This document shows, one piece after another, positions 50,621 to 57,079 of a stretch of DNA of 64,000 bases. The translations under genes were made by a program, and so were the position numbers. A model generated the notes under the pieces. That model was not told the origin of the DNA and did no database searches. It saw only the letters and a list, made by a program, of their open reading frames with translations. This DNA comes from Micromonospora tulbaghiae (lineage in GTDB: Bacteria > Actinomycetota > Actinomycetes > Mycobacteriales > Micromonosporaceae), in the NCBI RefSeq assembly GCF_900091605.1, contig NZ_FMCQ01000002.1:682001-746000 (forward strand), given 5' to 3'. Position 1 is the stretch's first letter. The number at the start of each line of letters is the position of its first letter.

Positions 50621-50649
50621 TTGACGACAGGCCGGACCGGCTCTAGCGT
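50621..50649 (+). promoter_or_regulatory. Sigma-70-type promoter of the esterase gene
   Basis: TTGACG (50621-50626), 17 nt, TAGCGT (50644-50649). Predicted start near 50656, giving a leader of about 85 nt that contains the operator. Confidence 0.75.
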
Positions 50650-50661
50650 TCGCCAGAGTTG

Positions 50662-50674
50662 CGGAAACGTTCCG
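50662..50674. promoter_or_regulatory. LacI-type operator downstream of the esterase promoter
   Basis: CGGAA-ACG-TTCCG is a perfect 5-bp inverted repeat containing AACGTT, the type of core bound by LacI-family proteins. It begins about 6 nt after the predicted start point, an effective repression position, between the divergent lacI-type and esterase genes. Confidence 0.65.
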
Positions 50675-50742
50675 GAAATGCCCCCGTCATCTCCCGACGG
50701 CTCGCCGTCCACCCCCGACGAACGACGAGGAAAAACCGAGGC

Positions 50743-51708
50743 GTGTTCACCGACCTGACCGAGGCCGAACTCCGTACCTACCGCAGCGACCTGCACGAGC
50801 CTCCGGACTTCGACGCCTTCTGGGCTGACACTCTGGCACAGGCGCGCTCGTGCGGCGACCCCGTGTCGGCGACCCCGCTGCCGACGCCGCTGACCGCTGT
50901 CGACGTCTTCGACGTGACGTTCCCCGGCTTCGCCGGACAGCCGATCCGCGCCTGGCTGCGGGTGCCGCGCGGCGCCTCCGGGCCGCTGCCCACGATCGTG
51001 CAGTACGTCGGGTACGGCGGCGGACGCGGTCACGCGCTGGAGAACCTGCTCTGGTCCGCGGCCGGCTTCGCCCACCTCCAGATGGACACGCGCGGCCAGG
51101 GCTCGGGGTGGAGCCGGGGCGACACACCCGACGTCGCCGCCGCCGGACCGCAGGCGCCGGGCATGGCCACCCGGGGCATCGAGGACCCGAACCGGTACTA
51201 CTACCGGCGCTTCCTCACCGACGCGGTCCGCGCCGTGGACGCCGCATGCGAGCTGCCGGCCGTCGACCCGGACCGGATCGCCGTACTCGGTCACAGCCAG
51301 GGCGGGGCCGCCGCGCTCGCCGCCGCCGCGCTGGCGCCGAGGGTACGCGCGGCGGTGGCGCTCGTGCCGTTCCTCTGCGACATCCCACGCGCGATCACGA
51401 TCACCGACGCCACGCCGTTCCGGGAGATCCGCGACTACCTGGCAGTGCACCGGGACCGCGAGGAGCAGGCGCTGCGCACGCTCGGCTACGTCGACGGCGT
51501 CGCGTTCGCCCGCCGGGCCACGGTGCCGGCCCGGTTCTCCGTCGCGCTGATGGACGAGATCGTCCCGCCGTCCACCGTCTACGCCGCCTACCACGACTAC
51601 CGCGGCGACAAGGACCTGACGGTGTGGCGGTTCAACGGCCACGAGGCGGGCGGCATCGACGACGACGCCGCCGCTGTCGACTTCCTCCGTACCGCGCTGG
51701 GCGGCTGA
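50743..51708 (+). CDS. Acetyl xylan esterase / cephalosporin-C deacetylase-type hydrolase (CE7)
   Basis: The 321-residue alpha/beta hydrolase carries CE7 features: RPYRSDLHEP-like N terminus (TYRSDLHEPPDFDAFW), the DTRGQGSGWS segment, nucleophile Ser in VLGHSQGGAAAL, Asp in ALMDEIVPPSTVYAAY and His in FNGHEAGG. CE7 enzymes deacetylate xylo-oligosaccharides and cephalosporin C; no signal peptide is present, so it acts on imported substrates. GTG at 50743 is the only start giving the family N terminus. Control by the divergent LacI-type regulator fits a sugar-catabolic role, possibly together with the GH43 enzyme at 9-11 kb. Confidence 0.9.
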   Translation: MFTDLTEAELRTYRSDLHEPPDFDAFWADTLAQARSCGDPVSATPLPTPLTAVDVFDVTFPGFAGQPIRAWLRVPRGASGPLPTIVQYVGYGGGRGHALENLLWSAAGFAHLQMDTRGQGSGWSRGDTPDVAAAGPQAPGMATRGIEDPNRYYYRRFLTDAVRAVDAACELPAVDPDRIAVLGHSQGGAAALAAAALAPRVRAAVALVPFLCDIPRAITITDATPFREIRDYLAVHRDREEQALRTLGYVDGVAFARRATVPARFSVALMDEIVPPSTVYAAYHDYRGDKDLTVWRFNGHEAGGIDDDAAAVDFLRTALGG

Positions 51709-51756
51709 CCACCGGTTCCGCCGATGCCGGGCCACCGGGGCTGGTAGACACGGCGG

Positions 51757-52581
51757 GTGGGCACCGGCAGACGCGCGACGGCGGTCCTGGCCGTCGCGGC
51801 CGCGCTGCTGGCCGCCGCCTGCCAGCGGCCCGCGCCGTCCCCGTCGCCGTCCGCGCCGCCGGCACCCACCCCGACCGGCCCGCGCGCCCCGGCGGAGTTC
51901 GTGGACCTCACCACCGTCGACCCCACCGTCCGCACCGACATCCGGTACGCGGGCCCGCACAACTTCGTGGGCCGCCCGATCGACGGGTACGCCGAACCGC
52001 GCTGCCTGCTCACCCGGCCCGCCGCCCAGGCGCTGCACCGGGTGCAGACCGCCGCGCTCGCCGGCGGGCACAGTCTCAAGGTGTACGACTGCTACCGCCC
52101 GCAGCGCGCGGCCGACGACTTCGTCGCCTGGGCGAAACTCCCCGGCGAGCAGCGGATGAAGGGCGAGTTCTACCCCGGCGTGCCCAAGGACCGGCTGTTC
52201 GCTGACGGCTACATCGGCGCGCCCACCGCGCACAGCCGGGGCAGCACCGTGGACCTGACCCTGGTCCCGGTCTCCGCCGCCGCGCAGCCCGCGTACACGC
52301 CCGGCCAGGCGCTCGTGCCCTGCACCGATCCGGCCGGCCGCCGCTTCGGCGACGACTCGATCGACATGGGCACCGGCTTCGACTGCTTCGACCCGCGCGC
52401 CCACACCGCCGACGCGCGGATCAGCGACACCGCCCGGAGCAACCGCGACCTGCTGCGCCGGCTGATGTCCGCGCAGGGCTTCGAGAACTATCCGCTGGAG
52501 TGGTGGCACTACCGGTACGTCGACGAGCCGTACCCGGACACCTGGTTCGACTTCCCGGTGGCCGGTTCGTCGCTGCGATGA
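51757..52581 (+). CDS. VanX-type D-Ala-D-Ala dipeptidase lipoprotein (M15D)
   Basis: The 274-residue protein begins with a lipoprotein signal (AVAAALLAAACQRP, lipobox Cys near 22) and a Pro/Ser-rich linker. The M15D domain follows: YDCYRPQRAADDF, zinc ligands in TAHSRGSTVDLTL (SxHxxGxxxD type) and EWWHYRYVDEPYPDTWFDFPV. VanX enzymes hydrolyse free D-Ala-D-Ala; lipidated homologues outside resistance clusters probably recycle cell-wall dipeptides. GTG at 51757 is preceded by TAGACA at 6 nt. No vanH/vanA genes are nearby, so this is not a glycopeptide-resistance operon. Confidence 0.9.
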   Translation: MGTGRRATAVLAVAAALLAAACQRPAPSPSPSAPPAPTPTGPRAPAEFVDLTTVDPTVRTDIRYAGPHNFVGRPIDGYAEPRCLLTRPAAQALHRVQTAALAGGHSLKVYDCYRPQRAADDFVAWAKLPGEQRMKGEFYPGVPKDRLFADGYIGAPTAHSRGSTVDLTLVPVSAAAQPAYTPGQALVPCTDPAGRRFGDDSIDMGTGFDCFDPRAHTADARISDTARSNRDLLRRLMSAQGFENYPLEWWHYRYVDEPYPDTWFDFPVAGSSLR

Positions 52582-52611
52582 CGCGGCCGTTCCGCCATGA
52601 TCGATTGCGGC

Positions 52612-52617
52612 TAGGCT
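52612..52617 (+). promoter_or_regulatory. -10 box of a leaderless promoter
   Basis: TAGGCT lies 8 nt before the ATG at 52626, with no ribosome site between. Confidence 0.5.
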
Positions 52618-52625
52618 GGGCGCTC

Positions 52626-53132
52626 ATGGAGACCGAACGGATCGGGCCGCCGCTGCTCGCCGGCGAGCGGGAGTCGCTGCGCGCCTTCCTCGACTTCCAC
52701 CGGGCCACGCTGGCCCTCAAGTGCGAGGGGCTGACCGACGAGCAGCTGCGGCGGCCGGCGTCGCCGCCGTCCACGCTGTCGCTGCTCGGCCTGGTCCGGC
52801 ACATGGCGGAGGTGGAGCGCACCTGGTTCCGCCGGGTCATCGCCGCCGAGGACGTGCCGCTGGTGTGGTCGGACAGCGGCGACTTCCAGCAGGCGTACGA
52901 CGCCCGCGACGCCGACGCGGCGGAGGCGTTCGAGGCGTGGCGGCGCGAGATCGAGCACGCCCGGCGCATCGAGCGGGAGGCCGAGTCGCTCGACGTCACC
53001 GGTCACCAGGCCCGCTGGGGTGAGGATGTCTCGCTGCGCCTGGTCATGCTGCACATGCTGCACGAGTACGCCCGCCACAACGGGCACGCCGACCTGATCC
53101 GCGAGGCGATCGACGGCACCGTCGGCGTCTGA
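52626..53132 (+). CDS. DinB-like (DUF664) protein
   Basis: The 168-residue four-helix-bundle protein has the DinB superfamily His pattern: LLGLVRHMAEVERTWFRRV and, near the C terminus, LHMLHEYARHNGHADLIRE, which would bind a metal. Members include thiol-dependent S-transferases using mycothiol or bacillithiol; the substrate is unknown. ATG at 52626 has a TAGGCT -10 directly upstream. The stop is 21 nt from the convergent esterase gene. Confidence 0.85.
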   Translation: METERIGPPLLAGERESLRAFLDFHRATLALKCEGLTDEQLRRPASPPSTLSLLGLVRHMAEVERTWFRRVIAAEDVPLVWSDSGDFQQAYDARDADAAEAFEAWRREIEHARRIEREAESLDVTGHQARWGEDVSLRLVMLHMLHEYARHNGHADLIREAIDGTVGV

Positions 53133-53153
53133 GCCGGCGCGGTCAGTGCCGCG

Positions 53154-53927
53154 TCAGCGCCCGCGCAGCGGCAGCCAGGCCAGCACGTCGGAGATCCGCG
53201 CGTCCCAGTACGCCCAGTCGTGGTCACCCGGACCGAAGTCGACGGTGACCGGCACGTCGCGTTTCCGGGCCACGTCGAGGAACCGCATGCTGTCCTCGTA
53301 CAGGAAGTCCTCGGTGCCGCAGGCGACGTAGAGCGCCGGCCGGTCGTCGCCGGAGCGCTCCAGCAGCCCCACCGTGTCGTCGTCCTCGGGCACCGGGCCG
53401 TCACCCCAGACGGTGTGCCACACCGCCGGGTCGACCGGATGGGTCGGATGGTGGCGGCGGCGCGTCACGTCCAGCGCCCCGGACAGGCTGGCCGCCGCCG
53501 CGAACCGGTCCGGGTGGCGCAGCGCCCACTTCACCGCCCCGTAGCCGCCCATCGACAGGCCCGCGACGAACGTGTCCTCCCGGCGGGTGGACAGCCGGAA
53601 GAACGACCGGCACACCTCGGGCAGCTCCTCGCTGAGGAACGTCCAGTATCGGTTGCCGTGCGCCTCGTCGCAGTAGAAGCTGCGCTGCACCTGCGGCATC
53701 ACCACGGCCAGCCCCAGCGGCGCCACGTATCGCTCGATGGAGGTCCGCCGGGTCCACACCGTGTCGTCGTCGGTCAGGCCGTGCAACAGGTAGAGCACCG
53801 GCGGGTCACCGTCGGCGGCCGCGCCCGGCACGCCGATCCCGGCCGCGCCCCGATCGGGCAGCAGCACCGTCATCGACGTGCCCACGCCGAGCGCCTCGGA
53901 GAAGAAGTCACACCGGATCAGCGCCAT
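53154..53927 (-). CDS. Alpha/beta-hydrolase esterase (esterase D/S-formylglutathione hydrolase-like)
   Basis: The 257-residue protein has the family layout: PVLYLLHGLTDDDTVWTRRTS (oxyanion region), nucleophile Ser in FVAGLSMGGYGAVKWAL, Asp in CGTEDFLYE and His in GDHDWAYWD. It lacks a signal peptide. Similar proteins hydrolyse small acyl esters, or are antigen-85-like mycolyl enzymes when secreted; this one is cytoplasmic. ATG at 53927 is preceded on the minus strand by TAGGCT-N8. Confidence 0.88.
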   Translation of the reverse strand: MALIRCDFFSEALGVGTSMTVLLPDRGAAGIGVPGAAADGDPPVLYLLHGLTDDDTVWTRRTSIERYVAPLGLAVVMPQVQRSFYCDEAHGNRYWTFLSEELPEVCRSFFRLSTRREDTFVAGLSMGGYGAVKWALRHPDRFAAAASLSGALDVTRRRHHPTHPVDPAVWHTVWGDGPVPEDDDTVGLLERSGDDRPALYVACGTEDFLYEDSMRFLDVARKRDVPVTVDFGPGDHDWAYWDARISDVLAWLPLRGR

Positions 53928-53935
53928 GAGGCGGC

Positions 53936-53941
53936 AGCCTA
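53936..53941 (-). promoter_or_regulatory. -10 box of a leaderless promoter
   Basis: On the minus strand TAGGCT lies 8 nt before the ATG at 53927. Confidence 0.5.
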
Positions 53942-54074
53942 CCTCGGAGGGGTTCGATGAGGGCGTTCCTATTGCCCCGGGACGGTCGCACGGGAAAAGA
54001 TGGCCGTGCGTGCCGGAAACACACTCGTAACCTGCGCGCTGCTGGTCTCTGTCACGAGGAAGTGGGAGTCAGTC

Positions 54075-54467
54075 ATGAGCGACGTGTCGGCCGCACTGGG
54101 TGTGCGCCTCTACCCGGACCTGGTCGAGCCCGGCGGTCTCGCCCCCGCGCTCGTGGCGACCGCCGCCGCGCACCAGCTCGACGTCGGCGAGGTGACCGCG
54201 CCCGAGCAGGGGCGCAGCCGGTTCACCTGCGCCGAGATGACCTCCGCCCGGGGCGTGGTCTGCGTCAGCCTCGGGTCCCAGGCCCGCTACTTCATGATCG
54301 ACCTGCGGGTGGACGGCGACGTCCAGGCCCGGGGCGACGCCACCGACCTGCTCCAGGTCGCGCAGGTCGCCGCCGCGTGGCGGGCCGGCATCACGCTGGC
54401 CGAGCTGACCGCGCGCTACCCGTTCATGGAGGAGATGCGGCGCCACCCGGTGGCGCACGCCGGCTGA
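54075..54467 (+). CDS. Small conserved-looking protein of unknown function
   Basis: The 130-residue soluble protein (MSDVSAALGVRLYPDLVEPG...) has an alternating helix/strand pattern and a C-terminal helix-loop (AAAWRAGITLAELTARYPFMEEM). It contains two Cys (FTCAEMTSARGVVCVSL). I do not recognise a characterised family. ATG at 54075 has GGGAG 6-7 nt upstream. It is transcribed alone, divergent from the esterase gene. Confidence 0.65.
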   Translation: MSDVSAALGVRLYPDLVEPGGLAPALVATAAAHQLDVGEVTAPEQGRSRFTCAEMTSARGVVCVSLGSQARYFMIDLRVDGDVQARGDATDLLQVAQVAAAWRAGITLAELTARYPFMEEMRRHPVAHAG

Positions 54468-54565
54468 CAGCCGGGCCCCGGGCCCGCCCGGCACAGTGGA
54501 ACCGCGGAGCGGGTGCGTCGGTCGTCGCCCTCGCGGTGACCAACCACGCCCGGAGGAATATCGCA

Positions 54566-54594
54566 TTGCCGCCCGAGTGCGGTGGCCGTACCGT
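54566..54594 (+). promoter_or_regulatory. Sigma-70-type promoter of the 38-codon gene
   Basis: TTGCCG (54566-54571), 17 nt, TACCGT (54589-54594). Predicted start near 54601, leaving a leader of about 34 nt with the ribosome site AGGGGAG. Confidence 0.65.
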
Positions 54595-54634
54595 GAGCGG
54601 GCAACGTCGATCTGATCCACCAGGGGAGCCTGCC

Positions 54635-54751
54635 GTGTCGCAGCAGAACCGCACCCGCGCCGAGCGGCGAGCGCCGCGCGCCGGTGTCCTGCTGCCCGAA
54701 TCGGGCACGGGCCGGCGACGGCAGTGGCAACCAGGGTGGTGGCGCGTCTAG
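54635..54751 (+). CDS. 38-residue basic small protein, unknown function
   Basis: GTG at 54635 has AGGGGAG exactly 6 nt upstream and a well-formed promoter about 40 nt before that; a hairpin terminator follows 21 nt after the stop. These signals argue for a real small gene. The product (MSQQNRTRAERRAPRAGVLL, ending RRRQWQPGWWRV) is Arg-rich with a Trp-rich C terminus, no signal peptide and no membrane helix. It could be an RNA- or ribosome-binding microprotein; no family is recognised. It precedes the tRNA-rtcB unit. Confidence 0.55.
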   Translation: MSQQNRTRAERRAPRAGVLLPESGTGRRRQWQPGWWRV

Positions 54752-54772
54752 CGCCGGCGCGACGATCCGCGC

Positions 54773-54807
54773 GAACCGCCCGCCCCGACACCGGAGCCGG
54801 GCGGTTC
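54773..54807 (+). terminator. Terminator between the 38-codon gene and the tRNA
   Basis: A perfect 10-bp inverted repeat (GAACCGCCCG, 54773-54782, with 54798-54807) has a 15-nt loop and is followed by TCC. It separates the small gene from the tRNA-rtcB unit. Confidence 0.65.
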
Positions 54808-54850
54808 TCCGTGTCCGGGGTGGATCCGCCGACGGCGTCACGCCGCCGGA

Positions 54851-54923
54851 GGGCCGTTGGAGCAATTGGCAGCTCACCCGGTTCTCACCCGGGAGGCTAC
54901 GGGTTCGAGTCCCGTACGGCCTA
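54851..54923 (+). tRNA. tRNA with Glu (CTC) anticodon, atypical body
   Basis: A complete 73-nt cloverleaf: acceptor GGGCCGT with ACGGCCT (G1-U72 wobble, others paired), T8, D stem GAGC/GCTC, D loop with G18G19, anticodon stem CCCGG/CCGGG, loop TTCTCAC (anticodon CTC at 54884-54886), 5-nt variable loop, T stem ACGGG/CCCGT with TTCGAGT, discriminator A; CCA is not encoded. It decodes GAG. Positions known to mark E. coli tRNA-Glu (U11-A24, U13-G22, A46, absence of 47) are not present. rtcB begins 30 nt downstream, so the two are probably on one transcript. Confidence 0.92.
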
Positions 54924-54953
54924 CGTCAGACGGACATGAGCAAGGAGACGACG

Positions 54954-56153
54954 ATGGGTTTCACCCCGCTGGCCGGTACCCGGGCACCGGTCCGGGTCTG
55001 GACCGACCCGTACGCGATCGAGGCGCAGGCGGCCCGGCAGCTGCGCAACATCGGCGCGCTGCCCTGGGTGCAGGGTGTCGCGGTGATGCCGGACGTGCAC
55101 TTCGGCAAGGGCGCCACCGTCGGCTCGGTGATCGCGATGCGGCAGGCCGTGTCGCCGGCCGCGGTCGGCGTGGACATCGGTTGCGGCATGTCCGCGGTGC
55201 GGACCTCGCTGACCGCCGCCGACCTGCCCGACGACCTCGCGCCGCTGCGTTCGGCGATCGAGGCGGCGATCCCGGTCGGCTTCGCGATGCGCGACGACGC
55301 GGTCGATCCGCGCCGGGTCCGGGGGCTGGAGCAGGCGGGCTGGGACGAGTTCTGGCGGCGGTTCGCGACGCTGGACCGGAAGGTGGCCCAGCTCCAGACG
55401 AGGGCGCAGCGGCAGCTCGGCACGCTCGGCGGCGGCAACCACTTCATCGAGGTCTGCCTGGAACAGGGCGGTGCGGACGACGGCCGGGTCTGGCTGATGC
55501 TGCACTCCGGTTCCCGCAACATCGGCAAGGAGTTGGCCGAGCGGCACATGGCGGTGGCGCGTGGCCTGCCGCACAACACCGACCTGCCGGACCGGGATCT
55601 CGCGGTGTTCCTCGCCGGCACGCCGGAGATGGAGGCGTACCGGCGGGACCTGTGGTGGGCGCAGGAGTACGCCCGCCGCAACCGGACGGTCATGCTCGCG
55701 CTGCTCTGCCAGGTGGTCCGGGACGCGTTCCCGCACGCCGGCTACGACGAGCCGATCTCCTGCCACCACAACTACGTGGCGGAGGAGAGCTACGACGGGG
55801 TGGACGTGCTGGTGACCCGCAAGGGCGCCATCCGGGCCGGGAAGGGGGACCTGGGCATCATTCCCGGCTCGATGGGCACCGGCTCGTACATCGTGCGCGG
55901 TAAGGGGAACCTGGACGCGTACTGCTCGGCGTCGCACGGCGCCGGGCGGCGGATGTCGCGGGGGCAGGCGAAGCGGACGTACAGCACCGCGGATCTGGCC
56001 GCGCAGACCGCCGGGGTGGAGTGCCGCAAGGACGCCGGTGTGGTCGACGAGATCCCCGGCGCGTACAAGGACATCACCGAGGTGATGGCCCAGCAGGAGG
56101 ACCTGGTCGAGGTGGTCGCCCACCTCAAGCAGGTCGTCTGCGTGAAGGGCTGA
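54954..56153 (+). CDS. rtcB: RNA-splicing/repair ligase RtcB
   Basis: The 399-residue protein joins RNA 2',3'-cyclic phosphate (or 3'-phosphate) ends to 5'-OH ends using GTP and Mn2+, for example in broken tRNAs. Metal and active-site motifs are VMPDVHFGKGATVGSVIA, VGVDIGCGMSAVRTSL (metal-binding Cys), LGGGNHFIEV, LHSGSRNIGK, SCHHNYVAEE, and SHGAGRRMSRGQAK with the guanylated His. ATG at 54954 has AAGGAG 6 nt upstream; an in-frame ATG at 54936 is less well placed. It directly follows a tRNA gene with no room for a separate strong promoter. A 13-bp hairpin follows the stop. Confidence 0.95.
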   Translation: MGFTPLAGTRAPVRVWTDPYAIEAQAARQLRNIGALPWVQGVAVMPDVHFGKGATVGSVIAMRQAVSPAAVGVDIGCGMSAVRTSLTAADLPDDLAPLRSAIEAAIPVGFAMRDDAVDPRRVRGLEQAGWDEFWRRFATLDRKVAQLQTRAQRQLGTLGGGNHFIEVCLEQGGADDGRVWLMLHSGSRNIGKELAERHMAVARGLPHNTDLPDRDLAVFLAGTPEMEAYRRDLWWAQEYARRNRTVMLALLCQVVRDAFPHAGYDEPISCHHNYVAEESYDGVDVLVTRKGAIRAGKGDLGIIPGSMGTGSYIVRGKGNLDAYCSASHGAGRRMSRGQAKRTYSTADLAAQTAGVECRKDAGVVDEIPGAYKDITEVMAQQEDLVEVVAHLKQVVCVKG

Positions 56154-56155
56154 GT

Positions 56156-56190
56156 GATAGGGCCGGCGTCGAGGGGGCGCCGGCCCTATC
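56156..56190. terminator. Terminator after rtcB, overlapping the convergent small gene
   Basis: A perfect 13-bp inverted repeat (GATAGGGCCGGCG, 56156-56168, with 56178-56190) starts 3 nt after the rtcB stop. Its right arm includes the stop of the minus-strand membrane microprotein, so it serves both. Confidence 0.8.
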
Positions 56191-56350
56191 GGGTACGCCG
56201 GGCGACGCGTACGCCGATGGCGACCGCGCCGATGACGAGCAGCGCGGACAGGAGCTGGAGGCCGGGGGAGTCGTCGGCCTCCCCGTACACGAAGCCGGCG
56301 ACGCCCAGCGCGACGGCGAGCAGGGCGACGGCGGCGGCCAGGTATCTCAT
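56186..56350 (-). CDS. Small two-helix membrane protein
   Basis: The 54-residue protein has two hydrophobic segments (YLAAAVALLAVALGVAGFVYG and LLSALLVIGAVAIGVRVA) separated by an acidic loop (EADDSPG) and ends with RRTR. ATG at 56350 overlaps the stop of the Xre gene by 4 nt (ATGA) and has GGAGGAG just upstream. It is the third gene of a DUF2975/Xre operon; its role is unknown. Confidence 0.7.
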   Translation of the reverse strand: MRYLAAAVALLAVALGVAGFVYGEADDSPGLQLLSALLVIGAVAIGVRVARRTR

Positions 56351-56565
56351 CGCTCCTCCTCGTCGGCGACCCATTCGAGCAGGTCGCCGGGCTGGCAGTC
56401 GAGCACCCGGCACATGGCCTCCAGGGTGCTGAACCGGACGGCCTTGGCGCGGCCGTTCTTGAGCACGGCGACGTTCGCCGGGGTGAGCCCGACGCGCTCG
56501 GCGAACTCGCCGACGCTCATCTTGCGCTTGGCCAGTTCGACGTCGATGCGCACGACGATCGGCAT
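56347..56565 (-). CDS. Xre/Cro-CI-type helix-turn-helix regulator
   Basis: The 72-residue protein is a lone HTH_3 domain (VGEFAERVGLTPANVAVLKN with RFSTLEAMCRVLDCQPGDLL), as in the small Xre regulators that accompany DUF2975 membrane proteins. It starts within the DUF2975 stop (1-nt overlap) and overlaps the next small gene, so all three are translationally coupled. It probably regulates its own operon. Confidence 0.88.
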   Translation of the reverse strand: MPIVVRIDVELAKRKMSVGEFAERVGLTPANVAVLKNGRAKAVRFSTLEAMCRVLDCQPGDLLEWVADEEER

Positions 56566-57044
56566 CAGATCACCGCTTCCATGTCGGTGCGCAGCGTGGT
56601 GGCCTGGCGCAGCAGCGCGCGCAGGACGACCATCAGCAGCCCCAGCACGCTGACGCCGGTGACCAGCAGGAACAGCAGCAGCGGCAGCCCCGGGTCGTCG
56701 GCGTTGAAGCCGACGTAGAGGAACACGCCGACGAGCACCACCCAGGCGGCGGCGACCGCCCAGACGATCCCGTCGACCCAGCCCAGGGACGCCTCGGTGA
56801 AGATGCGGTCGTTCTTGACCAGGGTGAGCAGGTGCCAGGTGCAGACGATCACCACCTGCACGCACAGCACCCAGAAGATCGTCACCGCGGTGGCGGGCCA
56901 CCGCAGGTACGCCATGTCCGGGTTCTCGCGCGCCATGTGCGCGAACTGCCCGGGCAGCGACATGGTCTGGAACAGCACCAGGATCGCGAACAGCAGGACC
57001 AGGAATGCGCGGAGAGGCGTCACCGCGCGTTGCGCCGTCAACAT
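56565..57044 (-). CDS. DUF2975 membrane protein
   Basis: The 159-residue protein has four hydrophobic helices (AFLVLLFAILVLFQTMSL; VTIFWVLCVQVVIVCTWHLL; IVWAVAAAWVVLVGVFLYV; LLLFLLVTGVSVLGLLMVVL) and the conserved KNDRIFT segment between helices 2 and 3. DUF2975 proteins of unknown function are regularly paired with a small Xre regulator, as here. A promoter with TTGACT-N17-GATAGT lies 6 nt before the ATG. Confidence 0.88.
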   Translation of the reverse strand: MLTAQRAVTPLRAFLVLLFAILVLFQTMSLPGQFAHMARENPDMAYLRWPATAVTIFWVLCVQVVIVCTWHLLTLVKNDRIFTEASLGWVDGIVWAVAAAWVVLVGVFLYVGFNADDPGLPLLLFLLVTGVSVLGLLMVVLRALLRQATTLRTDMEAVI

Positions 57045-57050
57045 GCATCG

Positions 57051-57079
57051 ACTATCGCGCGTAACCTATCGAAAGTCAA
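57051..57079 (-). promoter_or_regulatory. Leaderless sigma-70-type promoter of the DUF2975-Xre operon
   Basis: On the minus strand TTGACT (57074-57079), 17 nt, GATAGT (57051-57056), then 6 nt to the ATG at 57044. The -35 overlaps the stop region of the upstream DHFR-like gene. Confidence 0.7.

Noticed and set aside
51757..52581. VanX-like gene as part of a glycopeptide-resistance cluster
   Set aside because: No vanH, vanA or vanRS genes adjoin it; the protein is a lone lipoprotein with its own promoter.
54684..54953. In-frame upstream extension of rtcB through the tRNA
   Set aside because: Translation across a folded tRNA is implausible, and AAGGAG correctly spaced before ATG 54954 gives the normal RtcB N terminus.
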